Assembly (NCBI GenBank): GCA_016219965.1
Contig: JACRJM010000004.1
Coordinates: 496,001 to 560,000, forward strand
Direction: 5' to 3'
Source of the DNA: Candidatus Schekmanbacteria bacterium
GTDB lineage: Bacteria; Schekmanbacteria; GWA2-38-11; J061
Length of the DNA: 64,000 bases
Shown: piece after piece, positions 14,942 through 23,197 of the stretch
Layout of the letters: every line of letters starts with the position of its first letter
Numbering within the stretch: the first letter of the stretch is position 1
Program-made: the position numbers and the translations under genes
Notes under the pieces: generated by a model
Database searches by the model: none
Told to the model about the DNA's origin: nothing
What the model saw: only the letters and a program-made list of their open reading frames with translations

Positions 14942-17900
14942 TGGTCCTTTCTGATATATCGATAAACCGCCCGGTTTTCGCGGCGATGATGATCGTTGCA
15001 CTCATGGTGCTTGGAGTTGTTTCAATAGCCTATATTAATGTTGAGCAAACTCCTGATATCTCGCCGCCATTCGTTACTGTGACCACATTATACCCGGGTG
15101 CCAGCCCGGAGGAAGTGGAAACAACCGTTACCAAGCCTCTTGAAGAAGCGGTGAGTGCGGTTAACGGCATAAAAAACATAAGCTCCATAACAACTGAAGG
15201 AATGTCAAGGATAGTCCTCGAATTCGAATTTGAGATCCCAATAAAGCTGGCAAGCATTGAAGTCAGGGAAAAGGTATTCCAAAAGAAAGCCCAGCTTCCG
15301 GAAGAGGTCAAAGAGCCTGTAATCGAAAGATTAGACCCGGCATCAAGGCCAGTCATGTGGCTTGGTGTTTCTGCACCGCGCCCGTCATCTGAGATAAGAG
15401 ACAGTGTAGAAAACGTCATAAAACCTGCAATCGAACAGATCGAGAATGTTGCATCCATTGAGATGGTTGGAGGACTTGAACGTGAAGTGCAGGTCAACCT
15501 GAGGCAGGGCAGACTGAAGGCTTACGGCATTCCGATACAGCAGGTCATCTCAACCCTTAAAAGCGAGAACGTGAATGTCCCTGCAGGAAGAATCGACAAT
15601 GAATCAAGAGAGATAGTCGTCCGGACTCAGGGTGAATTTACGAACATAGATCAGATCGGGAACATAATAATCACCGAGAACAACAATGTTCCGGTTTATA
15701 TGAGAGACATTGCCGAGGTTGTTGACGGTTTCAAGGATCTGCGGGGAATAGCAAGGATAAATGGTGTTGATGCGGTTTCAATGGCAATAAAAAAACAAAG
15801 CGGTTCAAACACGGTTGCTCTTTGCGACAACATTGTCAGCAAGATCAGCGACATTAAGAAACTGCTTCCCGAGGACTATAATGTTTTTGTCATCAGGGAT
15901 GATTCCCTGCTTGTAAAACAGGATGTGGCAAATGTAAGGGAATCTATCATTGTAGGCGTCATAATGGCGGTCTTTATTGTTTTTCTGTTTATGCATGATT
16001 GGAGAAGCACTGTGATATGTGCTCTTTCGCTGCCAACCTCGCTTATCACGACTTTCTTTTTCATGTATGTGATGGGCTTTTCAATAAATATAATGACGCT
16101 CATGGCATTGTCCCTTATCGTGGGTGTTCTCATAGATGACGCCATAGTGGTGAGGGAAAATATCTTCCGTCACATGGAGGAGGGGATGTCGCCCAAGGAG
16201 GCAGCTTCATTCGGGACTGCCGAGATAGGCCTTGCGGTCATGGCTACCACCTTCAGTATCGTCGCGGTTTTCTTTCCGATAGCTTTTATGACCGGCATGA
16301 TCGGGAAATGGTTCAAATCCTTCGGGTTGACAGCGGCTTTTGCGGTCATGGTCTCGCTCTTTGTCTCCTTCACTCTTGATCCAATGCTTTCGGCTTATTT
16401 CATGCGTCCTCTTTCAAAAGAGGAAAAAGAGAAGGACACATTCTTTACCAGGATTTCAAACAAGCTTGAAAAATTTTATTCAGCCCTCGACAATGAATAC
16501 AGGGAAATCCTTAAATGGACACTGGCTAATAAAAAAACAGTCATACTCGGCGCAATGGGGATTTTTATAGGCTCCCTTGTCCTTCTTCCCTTCATTGGAG
16601 TGGAGTTCTTTTCTGCCGAGGACAGGGGAGAAATAAGCGTTACCATCAAAATGCCCCCCGGAACATCACTTGAAAGGACTAACGGTATTGCAACGGCTGC
16701 TGAAAAACTTATAAAGAAAAACCCGGATGTGATAACGATATTCACGGCCATCGGCCAGCTTAATGACGTCACCAATGCGCACCTTGATGTATATTGCACA
16801 AAGAAGGGAGAGAGAAAGTCCGGACTTACCCAGGAAGCGATCAAAGAACAGATAAGAGTTGCCCTCTCGGACCTTCCGGCAGACAAGATAATGGTAAACA
16901 GCAGGACTATGGATGAAGGCCAGGAAGCCCCTGTAAGCATTTATGTGCGGGGGGAGGATTTTAATGTCCTTTCTGATGTCTCACAGAAACTTCTCCCCAT
17001 CGTCAGAGGCGTGAACGGCACTGTTGACGTGTCGTCATCATTTGAAAAAGGACGTCCCGAGCTTGAAGTCAGCATTGACAGGGATATGGCAAGCGACATG
17101 AGTCTTGGCACCGGAATGGTGGCAACTAATTTAAGGTCCATGATCGAAGGGATAGTCCCGTCTAAGTACAGGGAAGGCGACAGGGAGTATGACATACGAG
17201 TAAGGCTTGCTAAGCTTGACCGTGACAGCACTGCGGACATTGAAAATATTTCTTTCAGGCAGCAGTTTAAAGGCGGCCGTGATATTGCGCTGGGAGAGAT
17301 TGCCTCCATAGACCAGAAAGAAGGACCTACGGAGATAAGAAGGAAAAACAGGCAAAGGGAAGTGCTGGTTCAGTCATGGCTGAGAGACATCCCTTTGAGT
17401 GCTGTGGTAAAGGACATAAAGGGGAAGATCACCGACATCAAGCTTCCACCAGGATACCAGATGGGTTTTGGAGGGCAGGCCGAAAGAATGGGAGAGGCTT
17501 TTTCAACATTGGGCCAGGCTTTTATCCTTGCAATTTTATTCATATACATGGTGCTGGCATCCCAGTTTAATTCATTCGTTCATCCCTTCACCATAATGCT
17601 CTCACTTCCGCTTGCTATAGTCGGTGCGGTCATTACCCTCTTTTTATTTGGTATGCATTTTGCCATGTCGACGATGTTTGCCATAATAATGCTCCTCGGG
17701 CTTGTTACGAAGAACGCCATACTTCTTGTTGATTATACTAATACACTTCGGAGCAGAGGGCTTAAAAAGGAAGATGCAATACTTCAGGCAGGTCCGGCAA
17801 GGCTTCGTCCTATTCTTATGACAACACTTGCCATGATACTGGGTATGCTGCCGGTTGCTCTCAGCAATGCTCCGGGTTCTGAATTCAGGGCGCCCATGGC

Positions 17901-18024
17901 TCTTTCAATAATAGGCGGGCTGTTGACATCGATGATGCTTACACTCGTTGTTGTGCCTGCTGTTTATTCAGTCCTTGATACAGTTACAGAAAGGTTCTTT
18001 TCCCGGAAAAAAACTTTATCCTGA
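14941..18024 (+). CDS. RND-family efflux transporter (HAE1/AcrB-like)
   Basis: A 1027-residue inner-membrane pump with the usual twelve-helix RND topology. There is one helix at the N terminus ([20 protein letters not shown]), a large periplasmic loop, helices around 340-480 with the helix-4 charge motif [13 protein letters not shown], a second periplasmic loop, and the last helices near 860-1010. The paired acidic residues in [12 protein letters not shown] are the proton-relay aspartates. Likely exports hydrophobic toxicants under MarR control. Length is normal for the family. Confidence 0.92.
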   Translation: MVLSDISINRPVFAAMMIVALMVLGVVSIAYINVEQTPDISPPFVTVTTLYPGASPEEVETTVTKPLEEAVSAVNGIKNISSITTEGMSRIVLEFEFEIPIKLASIEVREKVFQKKAQLPEEVKEPVIERLDPASRPVMWLGVSAPRPSSEIRDSVENVIKPAIEQIENVASIEMVGGLEREVQVNLRQGRLKAYGIPIQQVISTLKSENVNVPAGRIDNESREIVVRTQGEFTNIDQIGNIIITENNNVPVYMRDIAEVVDGFKDLRGIARINGVDAVSMAIKKQSGSNTVALCDNIVSKISDIKKLLPEDYNVFVIRDDSLLVKQDVANVRESIIVGVIMAVFIVFLFMHDWRSTVICALSLPTSLITTFFFMYVMGFSINIMTLMALSLIVGVLIDDAIVVRENIFRHMEEGMSPKEAASFGTAEIGLAVMATTFSIVAVFFPIAFMTGMIGKWFKSFGLTAAFAVMVSLFVSFTLDPMLSAYFMRPLSKEEKEKDTFFTRISNKLEKFYSALDNEYREILKWTLANKKTVILGAMGIFIGSLVLLPFIGVEFFSAEDRGEISVTIKMPPGTSLERTNGIATAAEKLIKKNPDVITIFTAIGQLNDVTNAHLDVYCTKKGERKSGLTQEAIKEQIRVALSDLPADKIMVNSRTMDEGQEAPVSIYVRGEDFNVLSDVSQKLLPIVRGVNGTVDVSSSFEKGRPELEVSIDRDMASDMSLGTGMVATNLRSMIEGIVPSKYREGDREYDIRVRLAKLDRDSTADIENISFRQQFKGGRDIALGEIASIDQKEGPTEIRRKNRQREVLVQSWLRDIPLSAVVKDIKGKITDIKLPPGYQMGFGGQAERMGEAFSTLGQAFILAILFIYMVLASQFNSFVHPFTIMLSLPLAIVGAVITLFLFGMHFAMSTMFAIIMLLGLVTKNAILLVDYTNTLRSRGLKKEDAILQAGPARLRPILMTTLAMILGMLPVALSNAPGSEFRAPMALSIIGGLLTSMMLTLVVVPAVYSVLDTVTERFFSRKKTLS

Positions 18025-18042
18025 AGAATACCTGAGAAATAA

Positions 18043-18849
18043 ATGAGAGTTTTGCTCTTTTTTATAATTGGCTGTTTCATCTGGACATGTCTTTCTTTTG
18101 TCGTAAAAATTATAATCTGCTCCAGACTTGCGATTAAAAAAAATAAGCATCATGCCTTTCATCCTCTCAAAATCATTCTGGGAATCTTTGGTGAGTTTGT
18201 CTCGGTAACGGCTGCCATACTTCTTTACCCATTCGGGATATTCGACTCCAGCGTAAAACCGCAGGCTAAACTAAATAAAAAGCGAAAGGGAGTATTGCTG
18301 ATACACGGCTATATTCATAACCGCTCCATGCTTATTCCTATGAAATATTATTTACGAAGAAGAGGTATTGAAAATATTTTTGATATCACACTAAGTCCCC
18401 CATTTGCATCCATAGAGCATTTTGCCGGACTCATCTCAGCAAAGGTCAAGGAAATAAAATCCTGCGGCATCGAAGAAATAGATATGGTCTGCCACAGTAT
18501 GGGAGGAATAGCAGCGAGATATTATGCTGTAAATTCACCGGATGCAGGTGTGATAGGAAAGCTCATAACGATCGGAAGCCCGCACCTTGGCACTGCATTG
18601 GCCGGACTCCATATTGGTAAGTGCTGTGGTGAAATGAAGACAGGAAGTTCATTTTTAAAAGATTTAAATGAAAAGAGACTCCCCGGCAATATAAAGATGT
18701 TCTCGATTTGGAGTACCTTTGACAACATAATACTGCCGCCGGAAAATTCGATTGCTCCGGACTCTAAAGAGATATCCTTCGATTATATCGGGCATATTGC
18801 CCTGGTATTTTCCCCGTCTGTTTTAAATACAGTTTATAAGTTGTTATAA
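18043..18849 (+). CDS. alpha/beta hydrolase, lipase-like
   Basis: A 268-residue protein with an N-terminal membrane-anchor or signal helix (MRVLLFFIIGCFIWTCLSFV) and a second hydrophobic stretch around 45-68. The hydrolase core has the oxyanion-side motif LLIHGYIHNRSM and the nucleophile elbow VCHSMGGIAARYY, in which Ser is the expected nucleophile; the final FDYIGHIALVF supplies a likely catalytic His. It resembles triacylglycerol lipases and esterases acting on the envelope side. It starts 18 bases after the RND gene and may be cotranscribed. Its stop is one base from the convergent cupredoxin gene. Confidence 0.75.
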   Translation: MRVLLFFIIGCFIWTCLSFVVKIIICSRLAIKKNKHHAFHPLKIILGIFGEFVSVTAAILLYPFGIFDSSVKPQAKLNKKRKGVLLIHGYIHNRSMLIPMKYYLRRRGIENIFDITLSPPFASIEHFAGLISAKVKEIKSCGIEEIDMVCHSMGGIAARYYAVNSPDAGVIGKLITIGSPHLGTALAGLHIGKCCGEMKTGSSFLKDLNEKRLPGNIKMFSIWSTFDNIILPPENSIAPDSKEISFDYIGHIALVFSPSVLNTVYKLL

Positions 18850-18850
18850 T

Positions 18851-20284
18851 TTACTTTATAGTGATAAAACCATTCTTAGGTGTCATTAAGCTCATATGTT
18901 GTGAGCAGTAATACGGGATAACAGTGCCGACTGTTGCTGTAACAGGTATCTCAATTGTAACGCTTGAGCTTAAGAAAAGTCCTGTATCAAATGAAATACC
19001 GTTAACGGCTCCATTGGTATAAACCTCCGGTTCAGATGCGCTTGTCACAGAGTGGTCAAAACCAACAGTATTAGTAACTGTGATTACTGCTCCTGGTGAT
19101 ACTCCGAGGTTTACAGGGCTGAACGTCAATCCGGAGATTGTTATCGTATCCCCGTTAGTTATAGTTGGGACAAGGGTAACTGAGGCTGTTGAGGATTGCG
19201 CTGGATCAGCATTGCTCGTTGCCCTTACAACGGCTGATTTCATTGTTGTTGTCAGAACAGGCGCAGTATAAAGTCCGCTTGTATCGATTGTTCCATTGGC
19301 ATCTCCTCCGTCAACGGTCCATGTAACAACCTCGTCAAGCGTTCCTGTTATGGTTGCTGTAAATTGAGCAGTACCTTCTGACTCTATTGTGGCATTTTCA
19401 GGAGATACAGAAATAGTTATTTCTGCGGGATTGACTATTGTGATAAACCCATTTTTGGTTGTCATTGTGTTCGTATGTTCAGTACAGAAATAAGGAATTA
19501 CAGTGCCAACGGTAGCGGTGACAGGAATTTCTATTGTTTTGCTTCCATCTGTGTTGATGAACGAGCCTGTGTCAAATGAAATCCCTTTTACAGAACCTTT
19601 CGTATAATTAAGCGGCTTTGAAGCACTTGTCACGGTATGAGTAAATTCATCTTCATTAGTCACTGTGATTACTGCTCCGGGAACTGCGCCCAGGTTGACA
19701 GGGCTGAAAGCAAAATTGGAAATGGTGATGGTGTCTCCGCTCGATACTGCCGGAATAAGTGTGACCATAGCTATTGATTTCTTCATTTTACTCATTTTAC
19801 TTTTGGCAACTATTTTAATTGTCCTCGGTTCGGTAACTTCCGCCGGTGCCGTGTAAGTGGCAGAAGTCAGGTCATTGGCAGCTATGGTTCCATTGGCACT
19901 GCCCCCTGTAACAGACCATATGACTTTCTTGCTTGCTTTGTTTTTAATTTTAACTGTCACGGTAAAAATAGCTGTTTCTCCGGCAGGTACAATTGTTTTC
20001 TTTGGAGAAATATTTACACTCATGACCATCGGTTTCTTTTTAGCGCTCATGCCGCCACCCATATCTCCACCGCCAGATCCTTGACCCATACCACTTCCCA
20101 TATCTCCACCACCAGACCCCTGTCCCATTCCACCACTCATATCCCCATTGCCGGATCCATTTGACATGCCACCGCCCATACCACCGCTTCCGGTACCCTG
20201 CATTGAATATACGTTTGGCAAAAAAAGAATCAGTGAAAAAGCCAGTGCCATAATAATTGACAAGAGAGTTTGCTTTTTTATCAT
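18851..20284 (-). CDS. exported protein with two cupredoxin and two Ig-like domains
   Basis: 477 residues. A signal peptide (1-27) is followed by a Gly/Met-rich low-complexity region (about 28-80) with repeats like MGQGSGGGDMG. Then come an Ig-like (Big-type) domain (about 85-178), a cupredoxin domain (183-285), a second Ig-like domain (288-372) and a second cupredoxin domain (378-477). Each cupredoxin has a complete type-1 copper set: His216, Cys267, His270, Met274, and His411, Cys460, His463, Met467, with the CxxHxxxM loop. The Met-rich region could also bind copper. Likely an extracytoplasmic electron carrier or copper-handling protein; no partner oxidase is nearby. SD AAGGAG. Confidence 0.8.
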   Translation of the reverse strand: MIKKQTLLSIIMALAFSLILFLPNVYSMQGTGSGGMGGGMSNGSGNGDMSGGMGQGSGGGDMGSGMGQGSGGGDMGGGMSAKKKPMVMSVNISPKKTIVPAGETAIFTVTVKIKNKASKKVIWSVTGGSANGTIAANDLTSATYTAPAEVTEPRTIKIVAKSKMSKMKKSIAMVTLIPAVSSGDTITISNFAFSPVNLGAVPGAVITVTNEDEFTHTVTSASKPLNYTKGSVKGISFDTGSFINTDGSKTIEIPVTATVGTVIPYFCTEHTNTMTTKNGFITIVNPAEITISVSPENATIESEGTAQFTATITGTLDEVVTWTVDGGDANGTIDTSGLYTAPVLTTTMKSAVVRATSNADPAQSSTASVTLVPTITNGDTITISGLTFSPVNLGVSPGAVITVTNTVGFDHSVTSASEPEVYTNGAVNGISFDTGLFLSSSVTIEIPVTATVGTVIPYYCSQHMSLMTPKNGFITIK

Positions 20285-20399
20285 TAGTACTTCTCCTTAG
20301 AAGAGATTTTAGTTACTTAAATATCTTTTAGAATAAAGTTCAAAAAGTTTAAATCATTTTTTTTAGTTAAGTACAAGATAGTCCATTTAATTTAAAACA

Positions 20400-20828
20400 T
20401 CAATGATTCTGTTTCAGCCATTTTCTGTAAGCAGTTACTACCGGAAAAAGATCTTCTTTGTGGTTCATGGTTTTCTTTACAAGTCTTACTCCAAGTTCAT
20501 CCAACATTTTCTGGCTGTCTCTCGAAATAGTATCTGAGGTATATAGTATCTTGAAGGTCCTGGAGCAAGAGCATTTTATGTTGTCAATGTATTCGAGAAA
20601 TTGAATACCTTCTGAAAAGACCTGTCTGTTATCAAGTATTAGAAGGTTTTTGCATGGCTCATTCTTTGGGCAAGTTGTTTCCCTGTTTTTGAAGAAAGAA
20701 CACTGGTGTGTAATGTCGCTTTTAGCATTTACAGACGAGAATCCCTCTGAAATCAGATAATCCCTTATAACCATCTGCATTAAGTCGTCGTCATCAACTA
20801 CACAAGCTTTCAAGATTGTCTCAGGCAT
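20400..20828 (-). CDS. receiver-domain response regulator (stand-alone)
   Basis: A 142-residue single receiver domain. It has the acidic pocket in KACVVDDDDLMQM, a likely phospho-aspartate in LLILDNRQVF, and the C-terminal Lys in RLVKKTM. It is atypical: an insert around residues 45-62 holds two Cys pairs (HQCSFFKNRETTCPKNEPCK) plus KCSCSRTF later, suggesting a metal or redox site. There is no output domain, so it likely signals by protein contact. No kinase adjacent. It runs against the ferredoxin-AOR pair, which is divergently transcribed. Confidence 0.65.
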   Translation of the reverse strand: MPETILKACVVDDDDLMQMVIRDYLISEGFSSVNAKSDITHQCSFFKNRETTCPKNEPCKNLLILDNRQVFSEGIQFLEYIDNIKCSCSRTFKILYTSDTISRDSQKMLDELGVRLVKKTMNHKEDLFPVVTAYRKWLKQNH

Positions 20829-20966
20829 AAATCCTCTTAATATTTTCTTATAGCATATTACAATTTACCTTAAATTTCCAATATTTCGTATTGACTATGG
20901 TTTAAGTCTTTTAATATAAAACGGCTATCTTCAGGGTGTTAAATTTATAAAGACAAGGGGACTAAG

Positions 20967-21314
20967 ATGGCACTTAAAGTTGATCCGGGAAAATGCATTG
21001 CCTGTCTTTCTTGCGAGATGGCTTGCGGGTACTACCATGATGATGCTTTCACTACGCTTTCATCAAGTATTATGATTTACAGGGGTGCTGAGAAGAAGAA
21101 CTACTTTGGCATAATGGTGAAAAGGAAAGATGACATACTGATTGGAAAGCCCGAGGGGATTGAAAGCAAGAAACCGGGAAGCGGTTCATCAGGCGGCTCG
21201 GAGAGCGCTTCAGCAAAGCCTATACTTATCAGGCCTACATGCGATCTATGCGCTAACGCCGAAGAATACAATTGCGTGAGATTCTGCCCCACAGGCGCAC
21301 TGCTTAAGGAATAA
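20967..21314 (+). CDS. 2[4Fe-4S] ferredoxin-like electron-transfer subunit
   Basis: A 115-residue protein with two cluster motifs: CIACLSCEMAC near the N terminus and CDLCANAEEYNCVRFC near the C terminus. They are separated by an insert with a Ser/Gly linker (GSGSSGGSESASAKP). This architecture matches the small iron-sulfur subunits that accompany aldehyde:ferredoxin oxidoreductase-family enzymes (for example the BamC-like partner of BamB). It lies 31 bases before the AOR-like gene and surely acts with it, carrying electrons to or from the tungsten site. SD AGGGGA upstream. Confidence 0.82.
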   Translation: MALKVDPGKCIACLSCEMACGYYHDDAFTTLSSSIMIYRGAEKKNYFGIMVKRKDDILIGKPEGIESKKPGSGSSGGSESASAKPILIRPTCDLCANAEEYNCVRFCPTGALLKE

Positions 21315-21345
21315 ACATTAATTAATAAAAAAACGGAGGATTCAA

Positions 21346-22668
21346 ATGCCCGGCTTATATAATGACAGGATCCTGATAGTAGATTTGAGTGAAGGAGAAG
21401 TGAACGAGAAAGGATGCGGAGCTGATTTCTTTAATAGCCATATTGGCGGAGCTAAGGCAAATCTCGCTCTTTATAAAGAATATGAAAGTGATGACCCAAT
21501 AGTAATTGGCTGTGGACCATTCACAGGCACGCTCTTTCCCGGAGGAGCGGCTGCGATAGTTACATGCAAGAGTCCTTTGAATGGCGAGGTTGTGCATTTC
21601 CCAATACTGCTTAATGGCGGTATGGAGTTTAAACTCTCAGGCTTTGATTTTGTCGTTATAAAAGGAAAGTCTGAAGAGCCTGTTTATCTCTGGCTCCATG
21701 ATGAGATCGGTGACCTGAATGATGCCGGCCAGTACTGGGGAAAATCAACTTGGGAGATCACCGAAGCTCTGCGCAAAGACATGGCAGAGGACCTTGTGCA
21801 GGTTATTTCAATCGGCGTTGCAGGGGAGAACGGTTCAAAGGCAGCACAGCTTTGCCATAACTATTGGGGCACTGCGGACAAATGGAATATAGCAGGAGTT
21901 TTCGGCGCAAAGAATTTGAAGGCGGTTGCATTCAGAGGTCTTGGTCTGATCGAGATAGAATCGTCGCAGGATTTTATTGATGGCTGCGCAGGCTTAAAGA
22001 AAGAGATAATAAGCGGAAGCATTAAAGGAAAGTATGGGATACTTGCCTGTTCGGAAGCAATCGGGGCAGGAGAGACCGCATCATGGGCAGCGCCATCAAT
22101 CCACCGCATGATAGGCTGCTTTGCGTGTCCCTATAACTGCAATACATTTTTAAAATACAATGAATCCCCGCAGGCATGCGCACTTGACGGAGTGGATGCA
22201 CCGGGATTTTTACTTACAGATTTAGCTTCAGCGATAAAGCTTAAAGCTGCTGGCTTTTCTTCTGCTGATGCAGGAAGAGTTTTAGAGCTTTCCGCAAAGC
22301 TTGGGCTTGAACCAGTGCAGGTTGCAAAGGCGATAGCAGGGAAGGGGAAAACATTCGCAGAGGTTGAAGATGCAGTGACATCCCTTTCTCAGAGCGGAGC
22401 TGACAATGTCGAGCCATATAGCGATGCATGGGGTGAGAAAGCCGCGTCGTCTTTTAGTGCCTGGGCTCCAAATAAAAAAGTCTTTTCAACAAGTGATGCA
22501 AGCCGCGAGGAGCTTAACGCCCTTGCTTATACTCTTGGCGTCTGCCCTCTCTTTATGCTGATGGCTTCAGAGATAACGCTTGATAAGGTCTCAGAGCTTC
22601 TAAGCCTCGGCGCCGGCATTGAAAAATCAGCAGACGAGATAAAAGAGATAATTAAAAGTATTGGATGA
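21346..22668 (+). CDS. compact aldehyde:ferredoxin oxidoreductase-family protein
   Basis: 440 residues, against about 600 for typical AOR enzymes. The N-terminal domain is recognisable (NDRILIVDLSEGEV, IGCGPFTGTLFPG), and the cluster ligands are present as C258, C261, C265 (CFACPYNC) and C400 (LGVCPLF). The middle and C-terminal domains are shortened: 135 residues separate the last two ligands instead of about 200. The usual GGRG tungstopterin contact appears as GGAKAN, lacking the Arg. It could be a shortened active tungsten enzyme or a cofactor-altered relative. Cotranscribed with the preceding ferredoxin; SD GGAGGA. The 3' end carries a duplicated-codon repeat (22654-22725). Confidence 0.75.
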   Translation: MPGLYNDRILIVDLSEGEVNEKGCGADFFNSHIGGAKANLALYKEYESDDPIVIGCGPFTGTLFPGGAAAIVTCKSPLNGEVVHFPILLNGGMEFKLSGFDFVVIKGKSEEPVYLWLHDEIGDLNDAGQYWGKSTWEITEALRKDMAEDLVQVISIGVAGENGSKAAQLCHNYWGTADKWNIAGVFGAKNLKAVAFRGLGLIEIESSQDFIDGCAGLKKEIISGSIKGKYGILACSEAIGAGETASWAAPSIHRMIGCFACPYNCNTFLKYNESPQACALDGVDAPGFLLTDLASAIKLKAAGFSSADAGRVLELSAKLGLEPVQVAKAIAGKGKTFAEVEDAVTSLSQSGADNVEPYSDAWGEKAASSFSAWAPNKKVFSTSDASREELNALAYTLGVCPLFMLMASEITLDKVSELLSLGAGIEKSADEIKEIIKSIG

Positions 22669-22725
22669 AAAAAATACATTTTAAAAAGGGGACGCAACCC
22701 TTTTTTGTAAAAAGTATTGGATGAA
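22654..22725 (+). repeat. GGGGACGCAACCC element, third copy
   Basis: Core ggggacgcaaccc at 22688-22700, flanked by the exact 16-base direct repeat aaaagtattggatgaa at 22654-22669 and 22710-22725. The left copy is the coding end and stop of the AOR-like gene. Similarity continues further downstream (ataca versus ttaca). Same layout as at 6506-6574. Confidence 0.75.
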
Positions 22726-22744
22726 GAAATTACATACTATTAAG

Positions 22745-22770
22745 AAAATAGGGACAGCGCCCGTTTAATT
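22745..22770 (+). repeat. GGGACAGCGCC short repeat, copy 1
   Basis: aaaatagggacagcgcccgt followed by ttaatt, just before the DUF2442 gene. A second copy in direct orientation lies at 23124-23148, just after the gene. Confidence 0.55.
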
Positions 22771-22783
22771 AGCGGAGAATATT

Positions 22784-23026
22784 GTGGAAGCACTACTTGA
22801 TGTCATCAGTGTAAAAACTCGTGATGATTATACTTTAGAACTTGTTTTTGAAAATGGCGAGAAACGATTATTTGATATGAAACCTTTTTTAGATAAAAAG
22901 CCTTTTGTCAAACTCCTTAACTCTCCGCTATTCTTCAAGGCGTCTGTCCAATATGGTACTGTGGTATGGCCGGGGAATATTGATATTGCACCCGATACTC
23001 TATGGTCTCGCTCTGTGCAGGCATAA
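22784..23026 (+). CDS. DUF2442-family small protein
   Basis: An 80-residue protein of the DUF2442 type: an N-terminal beta-rich part (VKTRDDYTLELVFENGEKRL) followed by LFDMKPFLDKKPF and WPGNIDIAPDTLW. Such proteins often sit beside DUF4160 partners in small mobile or toxin-antitoxin-like cassettes, but no partner is present here. GTG start; GGAG upstream. It is bracketed by two kinds of short repeat, and its last codons (gtgcagg..taaca) are repeated beyond an inverted copy of the GGGGACGCAACCC element. Confidence 0.75.
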   Translation: MEALLDVISVKTRDDYTLELVFENGEKRLFDMKPFLDKKPFVKLLNSPLFFKASVQYGTVVWPGNIDIAPDTLWSRSVQA

Positions 23027-23091
23027 CAGAGAAAACAGAAAATAGGGTTGCGTCCCCTTTTCTATGAATCATTCAGCGTGCAGGGCTAACA
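23015..23091 (-). repeat. GGGGACGCAACCC element, fourth copy (inverted)
   Basis: Core gggttgcgtcccc at 23045-23057, opposite in orientation to the neighbouring gene. The gene end gtgcaggcataaca (23015-23028) recurs as gtgcagggctaaca (23078-23091) on the far side, matching at 12 of 14 positions. Confidence 0.6.
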
Positions 23092-23123
23092 ACCACAGAT
23101 ATTGCATTTCTATTGGAGAAAAA

Positions 23124-23148
23124 AAATATGGACAGCGCCTATTTAATT
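23124..23148 (+). repeat. GGGACAGCGCC short repeat, copy 2
   Basis: aaatatggacagcgcctatt then taatt, the same orientation as the copy at 22745-22770 and differing from it at few positions. Confidence 0.5.
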
Positions 23149-23155
23149 TCAACTA

Positions 23156-23190
23156 TTGGCAAATTGAAAGTTGAACTTTCAATCTGCCAA
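23156..23190. repeat. palindrome after the GlcD-GlcF-type gene
   Basis: TTGGCAAATTGAAAGTT faces AACTTTCAATCTGCCAA with a one-base centre. It lies just after the stop of the minus-strand oxidoreductase gene and could fold as a terminator stem, but no T-run follows on that strand. The TTGGCA/TGCCAA ends resemble the ends of the stem-loop family at 6754, 27441 and 29315. Confidence 0.5.
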
Positions 23191-23197
23191 CAACAGA

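Noticed and set aside
19665-20084. Plus-strand frames opposite the cupredoxin gene
   Set aside because: Antisense shadows of repeated coding sequence; the minus-strand frame has a signal peptide and full copper motifs.
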